A stretch of 64,000 nucleotides of DNA from Ruthenibacterium avium (GTDB lineage Bacteria > Bacillota > Clostridia > Oscillospirales > Ruminococcaceae), in the NCBI GenBank assembly GCA_019118905.1, contig DWYA01000048.1, positions 18,589 through 82,588 of the forward strand, written 5' to 3'. Shown here one piece after another: positions 35,229 to 43,162 of the stretch (its first letter is position 1; each line of letters starts with the position of its first letter). Below the pieces are notes generated by a model, which was given only the letters and a program-made list of their open reading frames with translations, was not told the origin of the DNA and did no database searches. A program made the translations under genes and the position numbers.

Positions 35229-35978
35229 ATGCATTCAGGATTTTATACAATTGCATCCGGTATGTTGACAAGACAAAGAGAGCTTGACACCATCGGAAAC
35301 AACTTGTCCAATCTTCAAACACCGGGCTATCGCTCCGACCGTATTGTAACCTCGGCCTTTGAGCTGGGCCTTTTGCAGCAGCAGGAAGGCGGCACGGAAC
35401 GAATTCTCAGTGACGGCGGATCGCCTGTAACTATTGTGGGCGACTCTGTCACCGTGATGACGGGCGGCGATTTTCAGTCCACAGGCCGCACGCTCGATAT
35501 TGCGATTGGCGGCGATGGATTTTTTAACGTGCAGGGCCAGGACGGCACTACTTATTTAACCAGAAACGGCCAGTTCACGGTGGATGACCAAGGCTATTTG
35601 ACATTGGCAGGCATGGGGCGTGTGCTGGGTCAGGGCGGCCCTCTGATGGTTGGCTCTGACCAAGTAAGCGTAGACGCGACCGGCAACGTGTATAACGCAG
35701 CAGGCGCGCTTGTAGGTACGCTGAGCATCACCCGCCAAGCCGATAACACTGTGCTGGAAAAGATGGACAACGGCGCCTTTACCGCGCCGCAGGGAGCCGT
35801 GAATGCACAAGGCTATACCATTTATCAAGGCGTTTTGGAGCGCTCCAATGTGGATATGAACCAAGAGCTGACCAGCTTTATTTCGGCACAGCGCGCGTTT
35901 CAAACGTGCAGCTCGGCTCTGCAAATGATCGACGATTTGGATCAGAAAGCGGCTTCGAAGATCGCAGCCATTCAATAA
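35229..35978 (+). CDS. flgF: Flagellar rod protein, FlgF/FlhO type
   Basis: 249 residues. N-terminal rod helix LDTIGNNLSNLQTPGYR, a central beta region with LDIAIGGDGFFNV, and the C-terminal NVDMNQELTSFISAQRAFQTCSSALQMIDDLDQKA. Followed by a second family member; in B. subtilis the equivalents are flhO and flhP. FlgF versus FlgG naming is by order and likeness only. Confidence 0.87.
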   Translation: MHSGFYTIASGMLTRQRELDTIGNNLSNLQTPGYRSDRIVTSAFELGLLQQQEGGTERILSDGGSPVTIVGDSVTVMTGGDFQSTGRTLDIAIGGDGFFNVQGQDGTTYLTRNGQFTVDDQGYLTLAGMGRVLGQGGPLMVGSDQVSVDATGNVYNAAGALVGTLSITRQADNTVLEKMDNGAFTAPQGAVNAQGYTIYQGVLERSNVDMNQELTSFISAQRAFQTCSSALQMIDDLDQKAASKIAAIQ

Positions 35979-35993
35979 CAGGAGGGGTAACGC

Positions 35994-36725
35994 ATGAAAG
36001 CAGCATTCTATGCAGGCCGATCCGGCCTTTTGGCGCAGCAGGCAGCCATGGATAATATCGGTAATAATATTGCAAACGTAAACACCTACGGTTATAAATC
36101 GGAAAGTGTGGGCTTTGAAAGCTTGCTGGCACACGAGATGTACGTCAATTTGGAAGATAAACCTTTGACGGGCGTTGGCGCACGCGCTGTGGGGCTGGGC
36201 TTGAACACGCAGCAAGGCAGCTTTCAGACAACGGGTGACAGCTTAGATTTCGCTATTCAGGGGGACGGTTGGTTTGCCGTAGATAATAACGGTACCCGCG
36301 AGTACACCAGAAACGGCGCATTCCAAGTGGGTCTGGTGAATAATGTGCCTTATTTGACGGATGCTGCCGGTGCGTTTGTACTGGATACTGCGGGCAATCG
36401 CATTCAGATTCCGCAGGGTGAGGGTGCAAATCTGGATTTGACCGGTATCGCAGACCGCATTGGTGTTTTTGTGGTGGATCGTGCTTCCGCTATGGAGCCG
36501 TCTGCACAAAACCGTTATCGTGCTAATGACGCAACGGGGGCAGTGCGTGCTGCTGTAAGCGGCGATGACTACACCTTGCGCCAAGGCGCTTTGGAGTTTT
36601 CCAACGTGAAAATGGAAGACGAGATGACGAACATGATTATGGCGCAGCGTGCATTCCAAATGAGTGCGCGTGTGGTTCAAACTTCCGATGAAATTGAGCA
36701 GGAAGTCAATAATTTAAGAGCCTAA
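35994..36725 (+). CDS. flgG: Flagellar rod protein, FlgG/FlhP type
   Basis: 243 residues, paralogous to the preceding gene and to FlgE. N-terminal MDNIGNNIANVNTYGYKSE, LDFAIQGDGWFAV, C-terminal NVKMEDEMTNMIMAQRAFQMSARVVQTSDEI. The ribosome binding site is AGGAGG. Distal rod component. Confidence 0.87.
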   Translation: MKAAFYAGRSGLLAQQAAMDNIGNNIANVNTYGYKSESVGFESLLAHEMYVNLEDKPLTGVGARAVGLGLNTQQGSFQTTGDSLDFAIQGDGWFAVDNNGTREYTRNGAFQVGLVNNVPYLTDAAGAFVLDTAGNRIQIPQGEGANLDLTGIADRIGVFVVDRASAMEPSAQNRYRANDATGAVRAAVSGDDYTLRQGALEFSNVKMEDEMTNMIMAQRAFQMSARVVQTSDEIEQEVNNLRA

Positions 36726-36749
36726 TTGATGGAGTGAGGATAAGAAATC

Positions 36750-37367
36750 ATGGAAAAATACGAAGATTTGGATGAAATGCAATTAGACGCTTTGAGGGAG
36801 ATCGGCAATATCGGCTCGGGCAATGCGGCTACAGCCTTATCCGAGATGCTGAACCGACAGGTGGATATTACCGTACCGAAAATTGGAATTCTGGATTATT
36901 CCGACGTTGCGGAAAGCCTGGGCGGCCCGGAACAGCTGATGGTTGCTTTGATGTTCCAGCTTCACGGCGATGTTACCGGCATGATCATGTTCCTTTTGAA
37001 GAAAGATTTTGCGCATCTGATTTTGCAGGAGCTGATGGGCATTCCCTTCCCGGAAAATGCAGAGCTGGATGAGATGAGCAGCTCGGCCATTCAGGAAGTG
37101 GGTAATATTATGGCGGGTTCCTTTGCGAATGCAATTGGTGAAATGACCGGTTTGACCATTGATATTACTGTTCCTGATTTGTGCATTGACATGGCAGGAG
37201 CCGTTTTGAGCGCACCTGCAATCTATTATGCAAATATCAGCGATAAGATTATTTGCATCGAAGACGAAATGAGCAACGGAACAACAGATGCAGGTACCCA
37301 TGTGCTGATGGTACCGGAAGTGGATTCACTGGAAAAGATTATGGAAAGTCTGGGGCTGGTTTTATGA
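36750..37367 (+). CDS. cheC: CheY-P phosphatase CheC
   Basis: 205 residues. Two active-site helices with the D/SxxxExxN pattern: DALREIGN (about 12) and SAIQEVGN (about 110), both intact, so a two-site phosphatase is expected. CheC also binds CheD, encoded next. The ATGA overlap with cheD implies coupled translation. Confidence 0.95.
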   Translation: MEKYEDLDEMQLDALREIGNIGSGNAATALSEMLNRQVDITVPKIGILDYSDVAESLGGPEQLMVALMFQLHGDVTGMIMFLLKKDFAHLILQELMGIPFPENAELDEMSSSAIQEVGNIMAGSFANAIGEMTGLTIDITVPDLCIDMAGAVLSAPAIYYANISDKIICIEDEMSNGTTDAGTHVLMVPEVDSLEKIMESLGLVL

Positions 37368-37849
37368 GTATGATTACAGTGGGTATCTCCGACCTGAACG
37401 TTGCGAAGGGGGAAGATATCCTTGTAACCTACGCGCTCGGCTCTTGTGTTGGAATTTGCCTTTATGACCGTGTCACAAAAATTGCAGGTTTGTCGCATAT
37501 TATGCTACCGTGCAGCGTTGGCTTTGCCGGTGCTGCGCAGCAGCCCTATAAATTTGCAGATTCGGCCATTCCTCTGTTGATTCAGAAAATGAAAATGGCG
37601 GGGGCTATGCCGATGCGTTTTCAGGCCAAAATTGCGGGCGGAGCGCAAATGTTTGCGGCAAAGGGCAATACATCTCTGGCGAATATCGGAGAGCGCAATG
37701 TGATTGCGGTAAAGCAGGAGCTCGCGCGTTTAAAAATTCCTATCATTGCACAGGATACGGGAAAAAACTATGGGCGCACGCTCTTTTTCTCGGCTGCCGA
37801 TGGCGTGATGAAGATTAAGTCTGTGAATCGCGGAGAGTTCTTGTTTTAA
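37364..37849 (+). CDS. cheD: Chemoreceptor glutamine deamidase CheD
   Basis: 161 residues. Catalytic Cys in GSCVGICLYD (about residue 26) and His in GLSHIMLPCS (about 42), with IGERNV later. CheD deamidates receptor glutamines and activates CheC. ATG 37364 overlaps the cheC stop. Last gene of the operon. Confidence 0.95.
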   Translation: MSMITVGISDLNVAKGEDILVTYALGSCVGICLYDRVTKIAGLSHIMLPCSVGFAGAAQQPYKFADSAIPLLIQKMKMAGAMPMRFQAKIAGGAQMFAAKGNTSLANIGERNVIAVKQELARLKIPIIAQDTGKNYGRTLFFSAADGVMKIKSVNRGEFLF

Positions 37850-37975
37850 TTTCAAATCTGTTTCAATCCATAAAAGTTTGCCTATGCAACAATTTATAGG
37901 AATAAATGGAAAACAAAACTCAGCGCGTGCGGCTTGCTCAGCAGTAAAAATTGCTGCAAGCTGATAAATAAAAGT

Positions 37976-38025
37976 AAAAAAGCGGCGATTTTAGAGCAGG
38001 AAGCGCTCTGAAATCGCCGCTTTTG
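37976..38025 (+). terminator. Terminator of the flagellar operon
   Basis: Long stem AAAAAGCGGCGATTTTAGAGC paired with GCTCTGAAATCGCCGCTTTT (one mismatch), 7-nt loop, then a T-rich tail. It lies 126 bp after cheD. Confidence 0.88.
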
Positions 38026-38061
38026 TTTGCTGCTGATATCATTGAAAACAGGTAAAAGAAT

Positions 38062-38101
38062 AAAAAAGCAGCAGTCCGCCGTGTTTCCACGACGGACTGC
38101 T
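38062..38101 (-). terminator. Terminator of the flavin reductase-rubredoxin gene
   Basis: AGCAGTCCGCCGTG / CACGACGGACTGCT stem with one mismatch and a 4-nt loop; the plus-strand A6 at 38062-38067 is the minus-strand T run. Confidence 0.85.
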
Positions 38102-38169
38102 CTCGGAGAAAAAAAGGGAGCAAAGGGATAGCGATGCTTAAAAGCACAGCACCCTTTGAGGAGAAAGCA

Positions 38170-38793
38170 TTAAATTTTTTCAAAAGCCGAAGCGGGCTGT
38201 TTGCAAACAGGGCAGGTAAAGTCCTGCGGCAAAGTTTCGCCCTCATAGATATAGCCGCAAACCTTACAGCGCCAGCCGGATGCAGGTGCAGGAGCGGTAT
38301 ATGCGGAAGCTTTCGGCGGCGTGGTGCCTTTCTTTACGGCGTGATAATAAGCATAGGTCATGGGAACGCCTTCGGAAAGCTTTTCTGCGTCTACAACTTC
38401 TGCAATAAACAGCATGTGAGATCCTGCGTCAATGGTGCTGACCACTTTGCAGGACAAATGTGCGCAAGCGTTTTGCGTTACATAAGGTACGCCGTCCTCA
38501 TCGAAAGAATAATCGGCATTGGCAAATTTATCAGTGTCTTTCGAGCTGGCAAAACCAAATGTACGGATTAAATCCATAGAAGCATCCTGCGTTAAAACGG
38601 ATACCTCAAAAACGCCGCTTTTTTGAATCATTTCAGTGGTGTAGTTTTGATGGTTTACGGCCACCATAACTTTAATAGGAGAAGAAGTGATCTGCGTAAC
38701 GGTGTTTACCACACAGCCCGCATTTTTGCCCTGTGACGAAGTAGAAATAATGTACAAACCGTAATTCAGCGCTTGCAGTGCACGAAAATCCAT
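38170..38793 (-). CDS. Flavin reductase-rubredoxin fusion (high-molecular-weight rubredoxin type)
   Basis: 207 residues. Residues 1-150 are a flavin reductase-like FMN domain (NYGLYIISTSSQGKNAGCVVNTV; DAGSHMLFIAEVVDAEKL). An Ala/Pro linker leads to a short C-terminal rubredoxin with CKVCGYIYEG and CPVC, which binds one iron. In Moorella the same fusion passes electrons from NADH to a flavodiiron protein that removes O2 or NO; a similar oxygen-defence role is inferred. The ribosome binding site is AAAGGAAG. A Fur-box-like operator overlaps its promoter. Confidence 0.9.
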   Translation of the reverse strand: MDFRALQALNYGLYIISTSSQGKNAGCVVNTVTQITSSPIKVMVAVNHQNYTTEMIQKSGVFEVSVLTQDASMDLIRTFGFASSKDTDKFANADYSFDEDGVPYVTQNACAHLSCKVVSTIDAGSHMLFIAEVVDAEKLSEGVPMTYAYYHAVKKGTTPPKASAYTAPAPASGWRCKVCGYIYEGETLPQDFTCPVCKQPASAFEKI

Positions 38794-38831
38794 AACAACA
38801 ACTTCCTTTCATAACGAAAATGGGTGCTTAT

Positions 38832-38846
38832 TGATAACTATTATCA
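38832..38846 (-). promoter_or_regulatory. Fur-box-like operator
   Basis: TGATAACTATTATCA matches the Firmicute Fur 7-1-7 consensus TGATAATNATTATCA at every fixed base except one. It abuts the -10 element and spans the expected start of transcription, so a bound repressor would block the flavin reductase-rubredoxin gene. PerR or Zur boxes are related, but the TGA/TCA ends favour Fur. Confidence 0.7.
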
Positions 38847-38873
38847 TTATAAAACATTTTTTGGAAAAGTCAA
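38846..38873 (-). promoter_or_regulatory. SigA promoter of the flavin reductase-rubredoxin gene
   Basis: Minus-strand TTGACT (38873-38868), 16-bp spacer, TATAAT (38851-38846). The 5' leader is about 45 nt. Confidence 0.75.
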
Positions 38874-38892
38874 TAGTTTTTATTATAAATGC

Positions 38893-38926
38893 AAAAACAA
38901 AATCCCCGCGCCAAAGCGCAGGGATT
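38893..38926 (-). terminator. Terminator after the 44-residue membrane peptide
   Basis: Stem AATCCC.GCGC / GCGC.GGGATT, with TTTTGTTTTT on the minus strand, 32 bp after the small gene's stop. Confidence 0.75.
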
Positions 38927-38957
38927 CAACAAGATTCAGCTATTTCGATGGAACGGT

Positions 38958-39092
38958 TTAAAACTCGACGTCATCGTCATCATAAATTTCAACATATTCC
39001 GGTGCAGTCGATTTATCAAAATAGGCCAGCGCTGCCAACACGGCGATGGCGCCCGCACAAATAGCCGCCAATTTTACAAAAAACTTCAACAT
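38958..39092 (-). CDS. Small single-pass membrane protein with acidic tail (44 aa)
   Basis: 44 codons from ATG 39092, preceded by GGGAGG at correct distance and followed by its own terminator. Residues 3-25 are hydrophobic and alanine-rich (LAAICAGAIAVLAALAYF) with N-terminal lysines, then a short cytoplasm- or surface-exposed tail ending EIYDDDDVEF. Such one-helix proteins with Asp/Glu-rich ends occur widely in Ruminococcaceae genomes, but no function is known to me. Confidence 0.75.
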   Translation of the reverse strand: MLKFFVKLAAICAGAIAVLAALAYFDKSTAPEYVEIYDDDDVEF

Positions 39093-39181
39093 ATAAAAAC
39101 CTCCCTCAAAATTATAAACCAATTGATCAAGCGGCTTAACACCGCATCAGCCAAACCAAAACTTTTTGCTTGCGTAACCCG

Positions 39182-39754
39182 TTAATAGGGAACGACCACC
39201 AAGGGCTGCATTCCTTCCGCGCAGGGGACTCCTGCGCTTTCCGATACCTCAAATGCTGCGCCAAACGCCTTTTCGCGGGTATCGTACAAAAATGCATTCG
39301 CCATTAAAAAGCTGCCCGCATGAGGAACACTGCCGAATACCTTTTCAAAAACAGCGGCGGGTACAATTCCTTGTGCGCCCCAGTAAAGCCCCTGTTCATC
39401 TCCGCCGGAAAAACGGCTGGCATCTTCGCACGAAAGCGCGGTGGAAGAAACTGAACCATCGGTTTCCTCTGCGGTGTGAACCTCCAGGCAAACCGGCGTG
39501 TGAAACCCAACCCGAAGCGAAAGCCACGGCGAGCCCGAAACATCGCACGAAAGCGCGACCGCAGCGTACTGCGTAGGGGGCGGCGTTTCGTCAAAGACGG
39601 TAAATTGATAGAAGAAGTCACCGTGGTAAAGATAGCACTTTAAATAAGCATAAATGCAGCCACGCGCCGGCTGGCCGCAAAACTCGGTCAGCTTTAAAGC
39701 GGGCAGGGCTTCTGCGGCAATCGGGGTGGCGCTGTCAGTAATAAAAAAAGGCAT
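39182..39754 (-). CDS. Uncharacterised protein, possible CBM9-like beta fold
   Basis: 190 residues from ATG 39754, which has AAGGAGG upstream. The frame stays open far upstream, but that part is antisense to rnfC and is not coding. No signal peptide or membrane helix. The pattern 'CYLYHGDFFYQFTVFDE...' followed by 'WGAQGIVPAAVFEKVFG...AGSFLMANAFLYD' resembles the order seen in CBM9-type carbohydrate-binding domains, but this is only a weak resemblance. Last gene before the small membrane peptide on the same strand. Confidence 0.7.
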   Translation of the reverse strand: MPFFITDSATPIAAEALPALKLTEFCGQPARGCIYAYLKCYLYHGDFFYQFTVFDETPPPTQYAAVALSCDVSGSPWLSLRVGFHTPVCLEVHTAEETDGSVSSTALSCEDASRFSGGDEQGLYWGAQGIVPAAVFEKVFGSVPHAGSFLMANAFLYDTREKAFGAAFEVSESAGVPCAEGMQPLVVVPY

Positions 39755-39791
39755 CCTAAGCCTCCTTAGCACGACATTCTTAACAAGGTAT

Positions 39792-39800
39792 AGTATAGCA
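39792..39800 (-). promoter_or_regulatory. Extended -10 candidate for the 190-residue gene
   Basis: Minus-strand TGCTATACT, about 40 bp before ATG 39754; no clear -35. Confidence 0.4.
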
Positions 39801-39875
39801 CAGTTTGTGCGTGGTGTATAGAGGAAAAATGCAGGTACAGGCTGCAAGCGGATTGTGAAAGAATTGTTTTTTTTG

Positions 39876-39904
39876 TTGCACGAGTATTCATAAAATGTTA
39901 AAAT
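39876..39904 (+). promoter_or_regulatory. SigA promoter candidate for the rnf operon
   Basis: TTGCAC, 17-bp spacer, TAAAAT, about 70 bp ahead of rnfC. Confidence 0.6.
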
Positions 39905-39977
39905 AAAATGGCATGGAATATGTGTTTTTTGACTGATTCCGGCGAATGTGCAATAGGAAAAGAGAGGGATTTTTGTG

Positions 39978-41288
39978 ATGTTTGCAAAGCTCAAACGTGC
40001 CGCACAGGGCGCGCAGGTGCCGCATGCAAAACGCACTGCAAATTCTCCGACAGAAAAAATGCCGTTGCCAAGCCGTGTGGTGCTGCCGATGCAGCAGCAT
40101 ATCGGCGCGCCGTGTACGCCTGTGGTAAAAAAAGGCGATACGGTAATGGTGGGCACTGTTGTGGGAAAAGCGGGCGGATTTGTCAGTGCGGACATCCATT
40201 CGGGGGTATCGGGCACAGTGGAGAGTGTCGATACCTTGTTGATGTCGAACGGCGCCAAGGTGCAGGCGGTTGTTATTATTCCTGACGGCGAACAAACGCC
40301 TGATCCGGCTTGCTGTCCGCCGGAAGTAACGGATGCAAAAAGCTTGGTGCAGGCGGCACAGCAGTGCGGCCTGGTGGGCTTGGGCGGCGCAGGATTTCCC
40401 ACAGCCGTCAAGCTTTCTCCCAAGAATTTGGACGAGATTGACACGCTCGTGATTAACGGAGCCGAATGTGAACCGTATATCACAGCGGATAACCGCGAAT
40501 TTTTGGAGTGCAGCGATACGGTAATGCGCGGCGTGAAAGCGGTAAAAGAGCATCTTGGTATCAAAAAGGTAATTTTCGGCATCGAGCGCAATAAGCCCGA
40601 GGCAATTGATTTGATGTTCAGCCTGACAAAAGGCGACAGCGCTTATGAAGTAAAGCCGCTGGAAAGCCGCTATCCGCAGGGTGCAGAGAAGGTTCTGATT
40701 GAAAAGACAACGGGGCGTGAGGTTCCCCGCGGCGGGCTGCCGTCAGATGTGGGCGTGATTGTAATGAACGTCACCACCGTTTCCACGTTGGGCAAATTTT
40801 TAGAAACCGGAATGCCCCTGACTACCAAGCGCCTGACCATTGACGGCGATGCGGTCAACGGGGCAAAAAATGTGGAAGTCATCATCGGTACTCCCATTCA
40901 GGAAGTGCTTGATTTCTGCGGCGGCGTGCGCGACGACGCAGCAAAAGTGCTGATGGGTGGCCCCATGATGGGCATTGCTGTGCCCAGCACGGATTTACCG
41001 GTACTCAAGCAGAACAACGCCATTTTAGTATTTTCGGAAAGAAGGGCGCATTTGCCCAAACCATCCGCCTGCATTCGCTGCGGCCGCTGCATTGAGGCGT
41101 GTCCGATGGGGCTTTCGCCCGTAGAAATTGCCGGTGCTTATAACCGCGGCGACGTTGACGCGCTCAACGCTATGACGGTGGACCTTTGCATGAGCTGCGG
41201 CTGCTGCACCTTTGTGTGCCCGGCAAAGCGTCCTGTGGCACAAACGATGAACCAGGCGAAAGTCATGCAGAAAAAGGGAGGCAAGTAA
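39978..41288 (+). CDS. rnfC: Rnf complex subunit C
   Basis: 436 residues. NADH-facing subunit of the ferredoxin:NAD+ oxidoreductase. N-terminal biotinyl-like region, a flavin/NADH-type motif GLGGAGFPTAVK, GAECEPYI, and two 4Fe-4S motifs near the C terminus: CIRCGRCIEACP and CMSCGCCTFVCP. ATG 39978 is preferred over the adjoining GTG 39975 because GAGGG is nine bases away. First gene in the clostridial order CDGEAB. Confidence 0.96.
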   Translation: MFAKLKRAAQGAQVPHAKRTANSPTEKMPLPSRVVLPMQQHIGAPCTPVVKKGDTVMVGTVVGKAGGFVSADIHSGVSGTVESVDTLLMSNGAKVQAVVIIPDGEQTPDPACCPPEVTDAKSLVQAAQQCGLVGLGGAGFPTAVKLSPKNLDEIDTLVINGAECEPYITADNREFLECSDTVMRGVKAVKEHLGIKKVIFGIERNKPEAIDLMFSLTKGDSAYEVKPLESRYPQGAEKVLIEKTTGREVPRGGLPSDVGVIVMNVTTVSTLGKFLETGMPLTTKRLTIDGDAVNGAKNVEVIIGTPIQEVLDFCGGVRDDAAKVLMGGPMMGIAVPSTDLPVLKQNNAILVFSERRAHLPKPSACIRCGRCIEACPMGLSPVEIAGAYNRGDVDALNAMTVDLCMSCGCCTFVCPAKRPVAQTMNQAKVMQKKGGK

Positions 41289-41292
41289 TCCA

Positions 41293-42225
41293 ATGGAATC
41301 TAAAAAATTACTCGTTACTGCTTCGCCCCACCTGACCGACGGCTCCTCCACAATGGGGCTGATGGTTCACGTTATCATTGCGCTGGTGCCTGCGTGGATT
41401 GCGTCCGTGCTCATCTTTGGGCTGCGGGCTTTGGCGGTCAGCGCGGTCACTGTGATTGCGTGCGTGGTGTTTGAAGCACTCTACAATATTTTGATGAAAA
41501 AGCCGCAGACCATCGGCGATTGTTCCGCAGTGGTCACAGGCATCATTTTGGCTTTTAACCTTCCGGCTTCCATTCCTCTGTGGATTGCTGTGGTCGGTGC
41601 GTTTGTGGCCATTGTCGTCACAAAACAGCTGTTTGGCGGTTTGGGCATGAACTTTGCCAATCCGGCTCTTGTCGGGCGCATTGCGCTGTTTATCGGCTTT
41701 GCGGCTCGCATGACGAATTACACCCCGCCCGAAGGTGCGTTAGACGGCATGGCCAGTGCAACGCCGCTGGCTTTGGCAAAGACCCAAAGCGGCATCGCGA
41801 TGCTGAAAGACCTCTTGCTGGGCACACACCCCGGTATGCTGGGTGAAACCTGCGCTGTGGCGCTTATTTTGGGCGGTATTTATTTGATCGCTACAAAAAC
41901 CATCAGCCCGGCGGTTCCCGTCAGCTACCTTGCCACGGTAGCGGTGATGTGTGTTCTGCTGGGACAAGATGTCGTGCTGCACCTGCTGTCGGGCGGTTTG
42001 CTGCTGGGCGCCTTTTTCATGGCGACGGACTACGTCACCAGCCCGTTTACATTAAAGGGAAAAATTGTGTTCGGCATTGGGCTGGGCATTATTACTTGTG
42101 CCATTCGTTTCTACGGGAATATGAACGAGGGCGTCAGCTTTGCAATTTTGCTGATGAACTTGGTTGTGCCTTATATCAACGACTTGACACGTCAAAAGCC
42201 GCTGGGAGGTGCGAACGCAAAATGA
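41293..42225 (+). CDS. rnfD: Rnf complex subunit D
   Basis: 310 residues, about nine membrane helices. The covalent FMN site is a Thr in SATPLALAK (about residue 157). Family segments GGLGMNFANPALVGR and DYVTSPFTLKGK are present. Four bases after rnfC; ATGA overlap with rnfG. Confidence 0.96.
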   Translation: MESKKLLVTASPHLTDGSSTMGLMVHVIIALVPAWIASVLIFGLRALAVSAVTVIACVVFEALYNILMKKPQTIGDCSAVVTGIILAFNLPASIPLWIAVVGAFVAIVVTKQLFGGLGMNFANPALVGRIALFIGFAARMTNYTPPEGALDGMASATPLALAKTQSGIAMLKDLLLGTHPGMLGETCAVALILGGIYLIATKTISPAVPVSYLATVAVMCVLLGQDVVLHLLSGGLLLGAFFMATDYVTSPFTLKGKIVFGIGLGIITCAIRFYGNMNEGVSFAILLMNLVVPYINDLTRQKPLGGANAK

Positions 42226-43160
42226 ACGTATGGAATGATTTTGCCAAGCCCGTTGTGGTGCTGGGCAGCATTTGTGTGCTCACAGGTGCGCTGCTGGCTG
42301 TCACCCACAGCGTGACGCAGCCCATTATTGACGCAAACGCGATTGCAACGGCCAATGCCGCACGCGCAGAACTTTTGCCCGAAGCGGATACCTTTACGGA
42401 AAATACTTCTGTCGCTGTGGACGGCGTGACGGAAATTTATGTGGCGGATAACGGAGCGGGTGTCGTGATTACTGCGGAAGCGGGCGGCTACGGCGGCCCG
42501 GTGCCGGTTATGGTCGCTCTCAACGCCGACGGAGTGATTTCGGCGGTCAAGTTTTTAGATAACAGCGAGACGCCGGGCTTGGGCCAAAAGATAAAGGACG
42601 AAGCATTTTCTTCACAGTTTGTCGGAAAGCCTGCCTCTGAGCTGACGCTGGGCACAGACATCACTGCCATTGCGGGCGTTACCATTTCCAGCCGTGCCGC
42701 GACAAACGCCGTCAATTATGCGATTGAAGCCTATGCGATTTTAAACGGTGCCGAGCAGACAGCTGAGCTGACCGAGGAAGAAGTGCTGGCGGCGGTGCTG
42801 CCGGACGGCGGTGCGCTGACCCCCGTCGAAACGGATGCAGCCGGGGTAACGGCAGCTTATGAAGCGGAAAACGGCGGCATGGTAATTCAAGTGGAAGGTG
42901 TTGGCTACCACGATAAACCCATGATAGCGATTGTAGGCTTTGATGCCCAAGGCGTGATTACAGGCGTTTGGACAAACGGCATGAACGAAGGCGAACCTGT
43001 GCGCGAAGCGCTGACGGGCTTTGACTTCGGCGCGGGTGCCGTGGGCAGCACCGACTTGTCGGGCGTGGACGGCGTGGCCGGAGCAACAGGTTCCTCTGAC
43101 CTGATGAAACAAACGATTCAAATGGCACTCGATGCCTATCAGGCAGTAAAGGGGGCGTAA
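42222..43160 (+). CDS. rnfG: Rnf complex subunit G with two FMN-binding domains
   Basis: 312 residues, about a hundred more than usual. One N-terminal membrane helix (about 11-30), then a standard FMN-binding domain (about 75-175) whose covalent-FMN loop reads AGVTISS, and after a linker a second FMN-bind-like domain (about 205-308) ending with AGATGSS. The canonical loop is (S/D)GATxT/S, so the second copy is the closer match. The start ATG overlaps the rnfD stop. Confidence 0.93.
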   Translation: MNVWNDFAKPVVVLGSICVLTGALLAVTHSVTQPIIDANAIATANAARAELLPEADTFTENTSVAVDGVTEIYVADNGAGVVITAEAGGYGGPVPVMVALNADGVISAVKFLDNSETPGLGQKIKDEAFSSQFVGKPASELTLGTDITAIAGVTISSRAATNAVNYAIEAYAILNGAEQTAELTEEEVLAAVLPDGGALTPVETDAAGVTAAYEAENGGMVIQVEGVGYHDKPMIAIVGFDAQGVITGVWTNGMNEGEPVREALTGFDFGAGAVGSTDLSGVDGVAGATGSSDLMKQTIQMALDAYQAVKGA

Positions 43161-43162
43161 CG

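Noticed and set aside
39755..40591. Upstream in-frame extension of the 190-residue minus-strand gene
   Set aside because: It is antisense to rnfC and the rnf promoter, has no homology, and the AAGGAGG-preceded ATG at 39754 gives a natural start.
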